A DNA stretch of 64,000 nucleotides from Marinilactibacillus kalidii (lineage in GTDB: Bacteria; Bacillota; Bacilli; Lactobacillales; Carnobacteriaceae_A). Shown here one piece after another: positions 59,260 through 64,000 of this stretch. The DNA lies in assembly GCF_017599325.1 (NCBI RefSeq), contig NZ_JAGFVM010000022.1, positions 1-64,000 of the forward strand, written 5' to 3'. A program made the translations under genes and the position numbers. The notes under the pieces are model-generated. The model searched no databases, was not told the origin of the DNA, and saw only the letters and a program-made list of their open reading frames with translations. Numbering within the stretch: the stretch's first letter is position 1; each line of letters begins with the position of its first letter.

Positions 59260-60162
59260 ATGGATCATTTCGAAGAGAATCTAGCACCTTTCAATCAATT
59301 ATCTGGAAAACTGCTTCGAAAGATACGAGAATCGAAGGGGTATACACAAAAGCATGTTTCCCAAGGTATCATGCGACAATCTACTTATTCTAAAATCGAA
59401 AGAGAAGAAACAGAACCTTCAGCACCTAAATTATTTGCTATTTTAGATCGGTTAGAAATCTCAGTTGAAGAATTCTTATTTATTCAAGGTGACTATAGAC
59501 ATTCTAAAAAAGGAAATATTATTTATGAATTCGTTTCTCAAAAATATAACGTACCCGAAGAGTTGGAAAAGTTAAAGTCCGAAGTAACTGATTATCTTCA
59601 CTACAACGAAGATCCTATCGTTCAAGACATCCAATCTATCTATGAAGGGTTAATCATTTTCGGAAAAACGCATGACATCAGATTAGCCAGAAAACATGTC
59701 CAGCCTGTCTGGGATCGCTTGGAATCATTTGATGAGTGGCATTTGACGGAAATCTACTTAGTTAATAATATTCTTTATTTCTTTAATGCAGACTCGGCCA
59801 TCCATATCTCTGATAGAGCAATCACACAACTAGAACGATACGAAGGCTTTCGCGCAAGCAATAGTCTACGGTTTAATTTCCAGTTCAATCTCGTTTATTT
59901 ACTAATCGATAATGGACAATTCGATAAGGCACTTGTAGCACTGGAAAGTTTGATCCTTTATGCTAAACAATTAAAAAAACATGATATGCTAGCTGTTTGT
60001 TATGCAAGAAAAGGTGTTTCTATGCTCAAATCAGGCAATACAGATGGTAATCTTTGGATCAAAAGAGGTACAAATATGCTCAAGGTTATAGAAGAAGATA
60101 CGTTGAAAAAGCATTTAGAAGAAGAAGTGAGAGCTTTTTTGAAACATCCTTCTTTACGATGA
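59260..60162 (+). CDS. Rgg/GadR/MutR-family regulator
   Basis: A 300-residue transcription factor. Residues about 15-75 form an XRE-type helix-turn-helix (LLRKIRESKGYTQKHVSQGI, QSTYSKIEREETEPS). The remaining 220 residues are alpha-helical TPR-like repeats of the Rgg C-terminal domain, which binds short signalling peptides in known members. I found no convincing SHP-type peptide gene on either side; a 38-codon frame at 59042 lacks both a good ribosome site and a hydrophobic signal. No obvious target operon lies adjacent. Confidence 0.88.
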   Translation: MDHFEENLAPFNQLSGKLLRKIRESKGYTQKHVSQGIMRQSTYSKIEREETEPSAPKLFAILDRLEISVEEFLFIQGDYRHSKKGNIIYEFVSQKYNVPEELEKLKSEVTDYLHYNEDPIVQDIQSIYEGLIIFGKTHDIRLARKHVQPVWDRLESFDEWHLTEIYLVNNILYFFNADSAIHISDRAITQLERYEGFRASNSLRFNFQFNLVYLLIDNGQFDKALVALESLILYAKQLKKHDMLAVCYARKGVSMLKSGNTDGNLWIKRGTNMLKVIEEDTLKKHLEEEVRAFLKHPSLR

Positions 60163-60180
60163 TTCGCTTAAACCGATTAA

Positions 60181-60222
60181 AAAGGGAACAAAAAATTAGA
60201 ATTGGTATAGCTTGTTCCCTTT
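60181..60222 (+). terminator. Terminator of the Rgg gene
   Basis: AAAGGGAACA (60181-60190) pairs perfectly with TGTTCCCTTT (60213-60222). Confidence 0.65.
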
Positions 60223-60294
60223 AATGAGTGTTTTTTAACATTATATGACTATATATCAGAATTTTAGCCTGTTTGTAGTACACTTATATCAAGT

Positions 60295-60458
60295 TATGAG
60301 ATCGACGGCTTGACTCCTATCTATTTTTTTCTCCTTGCTAAAGCCGATAAAGTCGATTCGTAGCATGATAAATACCTCTACCGTAGCTTATACAATGCCT
60401 CTCAACTTTGTATAAGCGACCCTTAAAAGAGCCTAGACTTCCGAGTCTAGGTTTTTTT
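60295..60458 (+). ncRNA. Possible structured small RNA ending in a terminator
   Basis: A gene-free stretch holds three consecutive stems: CGAC-GGCTT with AAGCC-(6)-GTCG (60303-60311/60341-60355), a perfect 10-bp GCTTATACAA/TTGTATAAGC (60386-60395/60408-60417), and a strong terminator CCTAGACT-TCCG-AGTCTAGG plus seven Ts (60432-60458). No open frame precedes the terminator, and the Rgg gene already has its own. This fits an independent small RNA or a leader that terminates early. I do not recognise a known RNA family; the 5' end is only estimated and the promoter is unclear. The region 60460-60670 beyond it shows nothing I can support. Confidence 0.4.
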
Positions 60459-60676
60459 GTCGTCTATTTGCTAGTTACGGATAAAATACTTTGATAATTT
60501 TCGTTGATCAAATAAAAAAAGCGTTTTTCTCTTTCTAACACTTCAGATAATTAAGACATCATCCAATACACGCATTCTCCACTTTTTTTAAGTAAGTAAA
60601 CAAAGCTATTCCCTTGCTTTTTACCCTTCTATTCCCGAACAATATCCTTCATTTTTCTATCATTTTCATGTAGCAT

Positions 60677-60704
60677 TTGAGAATCTATTTTTTTTATGTA
60701 TACT
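60677..60704 (+). promoter_or_regulatory. Promoter of the ElaA-like gene
   Basis: TTGAGA (60677-60682) and TATACT (60699-60704) are 16 bases apart. The start would fall just before the small leader frame at 60721. Confidence 0.55.
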
Positions 60705-60720
60705 GTAGTTGAAGAAGGAC

Positions 60721-60804
60721 ATGTTACAAGAAAACCGTATGTATATTTCATTTATCGAAGGTGCTAAAACAGTATGTCTGGCATCGACTAGGAGGATTAC
60801 TTAA
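60721..60804 (+). CDS. Possible 27-codon leader peptide
   Basis: A short frame with GAAGAAGGA about four bases before its ATG, directly under a good promoter. Its stop is six bases before the next ATG and the ribosome site of that gene (AGGAGG, 60790-60795) lies inside it, so translation of one could affect the other. The 11-base string AAACCGTATGT occurs at both its codons 5-7 and the next gene's start. Short length leaves expression uncertain. Confidence 0.3.
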   Translation: MLQENRMYISFIEGAKTVCLASTRRIT

Positions 60805-60809
60805 ACCGT

Positions 60810-61271
60810 ATGTGGCAGTTTAAACAGTTAGAAGAAATGAGCGCAAAAGAGTTACACTCAATCGTGAGAGAAAGAACCAAAGTATTCGTTGTAGAACAAA
60901 GTGCAGCTTATCAGGAAGTCGACGATATCGATCTTACTGCAACTCACTTAATAAAACGCTGCAGAGAGACGATCAATGCCTACTGCAGAATTTATATTAA
61001 AGACAGAAAAATCTGGATCGGTCGTGTTTTGGTTCCAGAGCATTCTAGAGGTTCTGGAAACGGCAAAGAATTACTCAAGGTCGCACTGAATTACATTTCG
61101 GTACGGTATCCTAAACGAGAAGTGCAGATTCAGGCACAAGCTTATCTCAAAGATTTTTATGAATCTTATGGTTTTGAAATCATTTCAGAACTTTACTATG
61201 ATGAAGATGATATTGCACACTATGATATGTTATTAAACGCAAGAAAACCGGTTGCAGTAGAAGAAATTTAA
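60810..61271 (+). CDS. ElaA-like GNAT acetyltransferase
   Basis: A 153-residue acetyltransferase resembling the ElaA family: MWQFKQLEEMSAKELHSIVRER and VFVVEQSAAYQEVDDID at the N-terminus, which are characteristic, then the acetyl-CoA site VLVPEHSRGSGNGKELLKVA and FYESYGFEIISE. Substrate unknown. The ATG is 14 bases past AGGAGG, a long spacing. Confidence 0.88.
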   Translation: MWQFKQLEEMSAKELHSIVRERTKVFVVEQSAAYQEVDDIDLTATHLIKRCRETINAYCRIYIKDRKIWIGRVLVPEHSRGSGNGKELLKVALNYISVRYPKREVQIQAQAYLKDFYESYGFEIISELYYDEDDIAHYDMLLNARKPVAVEEI

Positions 61272-61307
61272 ATCTGCGATTGTCAACTTTACTCATTTAG
61301 GCAAATT

Positions 61308-61349
61308 GGTATAGCCATCTTTTCAACAAAAGATGGCTATACCTTTTTA
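61308..61349. terminator. Bidirectional terminator
   Basis: A 16-bp perfect stem (61308-61323 with 61328-61343, GGTATAGCCATCTTTT) with a 4-base loop and a T-run, between convergent acetyltransferase genes. Confidence 0.92.
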
Positions 61350-61363
61350 TTTAACTGTTGTAA

Positions 61364-61780
61364 TTAGCCCCCGTATTTTACAAAGGCAATGCCTGCTTCT
61401 TTCCCATCTGCTTTCATAAAGCCATTTTTTTCATAAAATTGTATGGTTTTCTCTGTATCTTCCGTCAGCAATACATTTTGTCGAATATGCTTGTTTGATT
61501 CTAAAAGTTTTTGTAACAACTGACTTCCGACGCCTTTTCCTTGATGACTTTCTTTAACAAGAATATCTTGTATGTACATAATATAAACACCATCACCAAC
61601 TGTTCTTACTAAACCGATCAGTTCATCCCCATCCCATGCCGAAATTACTTGCAACGCATTAGGTATGATAGCTGTAATAATATTATCGTCTTCTGTGTAA
61701 GCAACCCAGCCCACATCCTGATAGAGTGCCTTTACTTTTTCTACTTCAATTACTTTCGTTTCTTTGTATGTAATCGTCAT
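61364..61780 (-). CDS. GNAT-family N-acetyltransferase
   Basis: A 138-residue acetyltransferase of the small YjdJ/PhnO-like type: YQDVGWVAYTEDD, IQDILVKESHQGKGVGSQLLQKLL (acetyl-CoA binding Q/RxxGxG) and TIQFYEKNGFMKADGK. ATG 61780 is preceded by GGGGAGA; the longer open frame above lacks a site. Confidence 0.88.
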   Translation of the reverse strand: MTITYKETKVIEVEKVKALYQDVGWVAYTEDDNIITAIIPNALQVISAWDGDELIGLVRTVGDGVYIMYIQDILVKESHQGKGVGSQLLQKLLESNKHIRQNVLLTEDTEKTIQFYEKNGFMKADGKEAGIAFVKYGG

Positions 61781-61904
61781 TTCTTCATCTCCCCTAGTTA
61801 TTAAAAAATAATAGATCTCTAGCCAACTATAGCTACACTGCAAATCTCAGCATCGTTCAGTAGCTAGTTTCATTTTAACGATACCACAGTTTTGAAGCAA
61901 TAAA

Positions 61905-61931
61905 AAAAGCCAGATACTATCTAGCTTTCTT
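61905..61931 (-). terminator. Terminator of the arsenite exporter gene
   Basis: AAAGCCAGAT pairs with ATCTAGCTTT (one mismatch, 3-base loop), followed on the minus strand by seven Ts. Confidence 0.75.
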
Positions 61932-61938
61932 TATACCC

Positions 61939-62988
61939 TTATTTAAAATCAAACCAAGCTTGTGTGCTATTCGCTACTTTGACCAACATTAACATGACAG
62001 GCACTTCAACTAACACACCCACTACCGTTGCTAATGTTGCTCCAGAGTTAAGACCGAATAAAGAGATCGCAACAGCCACCGATAATTCAAAAAAGTTACT
62101 GGCACCAATCATGGCAGAGGGTGCAGCAATATTATATGGCAGTTTGCAAGCATATGCGCCAAAATAGGTGATGCTAAAGATAAAGAGCGTTTGAATGATC
62201 AATGGCACTGAGATCAAGAGAATATGTACAGGGTTTTGAACAATTCTCTCTCCTTGAAACGAAAAGATAATAATCAGTGTCAAGAGCAGTCCTGCCATTG
62301 TGACACGATCAAATTTGCTGATAAAGGTCTTCTCAAAATAAGTGATCCCTTGCTTTTTGACTACAAATTTTCTAATGAGTATACCCATCAACAATGGAAC
62401 GACAACAAATAGCACAGTAGAAAGTAGCAACGTATTCCACGGTACACTTACATTTCCAACACCTAATAATACTGCAACAATTGGCGCAAATAACACCAAA
62501 ATAATGATATCGTTAACGGATACTTGAACAAGTGTGTAAGCTGGGTCACCGTTAGTCAATTTGCTCCAAACGAACACCATTGCTGTACAGGGTGCTGCCC
62601 CCAAAAGTACCGCACCTGCAATATACTCTCGTGCCAACTCATTTTCAATAAGACCTCCAAATACAAACAGAAAGAAAAATGAGGCAATAAAAAACATGGT
62701 AAATGGTTTAATCAGCCAGTTTACAGTTGTCGTTAAAAAGAGACCTTTTGGTTTTTTTGTCGCATTCAAGAGACTGGCAAAATCAATTTTCAACATCATC
62801 GGAAAAATCATGATCCAAATCAAGATAGCCGTTGGTACGGATACTTGGTAATATTCAAATCGACTCAATAAATCTGGAATTTGAGGTACAAATTGCCCGA
62901 TCATTACACCAATTGCCATACATAAAAGTACCCAAACGGTTAAATAGCGCTCGAACAAACTGATATCTTTATTCCCTGTCTTCTCCAT
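61939..62988 (-). CDS. acr3: Acr3-family arsenite efflux permease
   Basis: A 349-residue membrane exporter with ten helices that expels arsenite (and sometimes antimonite) using the proton motive force. The conserved cysteine of helix 4 is in LGAAPCTAMVFVWS, and VQVSVNDIIILVLFAPIV and PSAMIGASNFFELSVAVAI are family landmarks. I start at ATG 62988, with GGAGGAA just ahead; upstream ATGs are poorly spaced. No arsR or arsC is within the window. Confidence 0.92.
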   Translation of the reverse strand: MEKTGNKDISLFERYLTVWVLLCMAIGVMIGQFVPQIPDLLSRFEYYQVSVPTAILIWIMIFPMMLKIDFASLLNATKKPKGLFLTTTVNWLIKPFTMFFIASFFFLFVFGGLIENELAREYIAGAVLLGAAPCTAMVFVWSKLTNGDPAYTLVQVSVNDIIILVLFAPIVAVLLGVGNVSVPWNTLLLSTVLFVVVPLLMGILIRKFVVKKQGITYFEKTFISKFDRVTMAGLLLTLIIIFSFQGERIVQNPVHILLISVPLIIQTLFIFSITYFGAYACKLPYNIAAPSAMIGASNFFELSVAVAISLFGLNSGATLATVVGVLVEVPVMLMLVKVANSTQAWFDFK

Positions 62989-63003
62989 ACGTTCCTCCAT
63001 TTC

Positions 63004-63027
63004 CTTAATCAAAAAAAATTGATTAAG
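63004..63027. promoter_or_regulatory. Candidate ArsR-type operator
   Basis: A perfect 9-6-9 palindrome: CTTAATCAA, six As, TTGATTAAG. The core ATCAA-N6-TTGAT matches the arrangement reported for several ArsR-family operators. It lies 15 bases upstream of the acr3 start, directly ahead of the ribosome site, so it could also act as an RNA hairpin. Confidence 0.5.
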
Positions 63028-63054
63028 CACTCGTCCTAAATTTTGATTTAGAAC

Positions 63055-63090
63055 GGTCTTGCTTTCCTTAATAGGATAGAAAGCAAGACC
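63055..63090. terminator. Strong hairpin between the oxidoreductase and acr3
   Basis: GGTCTTGCTTTC (63055-63066) pairs perfectly with GAAAGCAAGACC (63079-63090). The T-rich side is on the plus strand (TCTTTATTTTATT); on the minus strand only weak Ts follow. It may be a weak terminator or processing stem. Confidence 0.5.
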
Positions 63091-63099
63091 CTCTAATCT

Positions 63100-64000
63100 T
63101 TATTTTATTAAACTTTTTTGATAATTTTGATAATGCGTGTTTCCACCAGACAAAACATAAACCTCTTTAAATCCACTATTCAATAATAAGTTCTGTGCAG
63201 TATTACTGGTTACCCCTTTGTTGCAATAAACGACTGTCGGTAAACGTTTATCTAGTTTATCTAGTTCTTTTCTTAAACTAGGCATCGGCATATTTACTGC
63301 ATTAGTCACATGTCCCTTTTCAAACGCTGATGAAGACCGAACATCAACAACCTGCAAAGGCTGCTGCGCTTTTTGAAGTTCAATGACCGTTTCGGGTGTC
63401 ATCACAGGTAAATGCTGACGAGCATTCTCCAATACCATACCGGTATAATGAACGGGGTCTTTCGTCGTACTAAATGGCGGAGCATACGCCAAATCTAAAT
63501 GAAACAGATCTTCCGCATTGGCATTAAATGAAATAGCCGTTGCCAGTACATCAATTCGTTTGTCTACACCCTCAGGACCAACAATTTGCGCACCAAGCAC
63601 CCTACCAGTTTCTCTATCCGCAACCCCTTTAATCAAAAGGTTTTCCCCGCCCAGATAAGTTGCATGAGTAGGTTTGATATTGTGGATCACAACAGGATCA
63701 TAGCCCTGTGTTTGCGCCTCATTATATGATAAGCCAGTATAAGCAACGGTCAGATCGAACAACCTAAATATCCCTGTGCCAAGTGTTCCTTTAAACGATA
63801 AAGCGCCACCGGTTATGTGGTCTCCCGCAACACGGCCCATTTTGTTCGCCGTTGAACCTAGCGGGTGGTAAACAGGTTTCCCTGTAATGAGATGGTAGCT
63901 TTCCGCAACATCCCCTACAGCATAAATATCTTTCTCAGAAGTTTGCATGAACGGATTTACTTTGATAGCACCCGTTTCGCCCAATGTGATACCCGCAGCT
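63100..64000 (-). CDS. FAD-dependent NAD(P)H oxidoreductase with rhodanese domain (partial)
   Basis: Only the C-terminal 300 or so residues are in the window; the frame runs on through 64000, so the start is missing. The visible part has the FAD site DIYAVGDVAES (preceded by ETGAIKVNPFMQTSEK), the dimerisation domain of CoA-disulfide reductase/NADH oxidase-like proteins (to about 190), then a rhodanese domain with VVDVRSSSAFEKGHVTNAVN and active-site Cys in VVYCNKGV. Such fusions reduce CoA-disulfide or polysulfide. It precedes acr3 on the same strand, suggesting a shared arsenic or thiol-stress role. Confidence 0.9.
   Translation of the reverse strand, partial: AAGITLGETGAIKVNPFMQTSEKDIYAVGDVAESYHLITGKPVYHPLGSTANKMGRVAGDHITGGALSFKGTLGTGIFRLFDLTVAYTGLSYNEAQTQGYDPVVIHNIKPTHATYLGGENLLIKGVADRETGRVLGAQIVGPEGVDKRIDVLATAISFNANAEDLFHLDLAYAPPFSTTKDPVHYTGMVLENARQHLPVMTPETVIELQKAQQPLQVVDVRSSSAFEKGHVTNAVNMPMPSLRKELDKLDKRLPTVVYCNKGVTSNTAQNLLLNSGFKEVYVLSGGNTHYQNYQKSLIK

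Overview
The window is 64 kb of low-GC Gram-positive chromosome. It most resembles the Lactobacillales, probably the Carnobacteriaceae/Aerococcaceae side. The evidence is the gene block rsmG-parA-parB-DUF951-ychF-DUF1129-guaB at 52.6-58.9 kb, an Aerococcus-type L-lactate oxidase, a PTS/6-phospho-glycosidase locus, a class A sortase, an Rgg-type regulator, and AGGAGG ribosome sites throughout. rsmG-parAB usually lies close to oriC, so the right third is probably origin-proximal. No rRNA, tRNA, CRISPR array or prophage was seen. The only mobile element is one intact IS30-family copy at the left end.

Layout. 0-1.3 kb: IS30 element. 1.4-7.2 kb: gluconokinase, then divergently an RpiR regulator, a PTS EIICB and a GH4 6-phospho-alpha-glucosidase with a cre-like site. 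7.2-14.1 kb: a minus-strand cluster of a PotABCD-type ABC importer followed by adenine deaminase and an MTA/SAH-deaminase-like amidohydrolase. 14.7-21.8 kb: an oligopeptide ABC importer with an apparently circularly permuted binding protein, two permeases with large N-terminal extensions, a T-box leader whose specifier reads as UGC (Cys), and a divergent gene fusing both ATPases. 21.9-23.2 kb: an orphan TIGR02679/DUF2399 protein related to the Wadjet nuclease JetD. 23.5-25.7 kb: a secreted, membrane-anchored subtilase. 25.7-34.4 kb: small membrane proteins including a tandem pair, GNATs, an OpuC-type osmolyte importer with fused permease and binding protein, an M20 peptidase and class I aldolase. 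34.5-38.7 kb: sbcCD. 38.8-54 kb: truA, NUDIX, lactate oxidase, a GlnQ/GlnP-type amino-acid importer, GDPD, SDR, sortase, deoxynucleoside kinase, Ogt, CPBP protease, guaB. 54.3-58.9 kb: the conserved origin-side block. 59.3-64 kb: Rgg regulator, a possible structured RNA, GNATs, Acr3 arsenite exporter with an ArsR-type operator candidate, and a window-truncated FAD oxidoreductase-rhodanese.

How it fits together. The cell imports sugars as phosphates and hydrolyses them internally, salvages purines, and imports peptides, amino acids and osmolytes through four ABC systems, three of which carry fused subunits. The peptide importer (14.7-21.8 kb) is the strongest candidate for something undescribed. 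It combines a permuted binding protein, extended permeases and a Cys-type T-box, which suggests import of cysteine-containing peptides when charged tRNA-Cys is scarce. The orphan JetD-like protein next to it is the second candidate.
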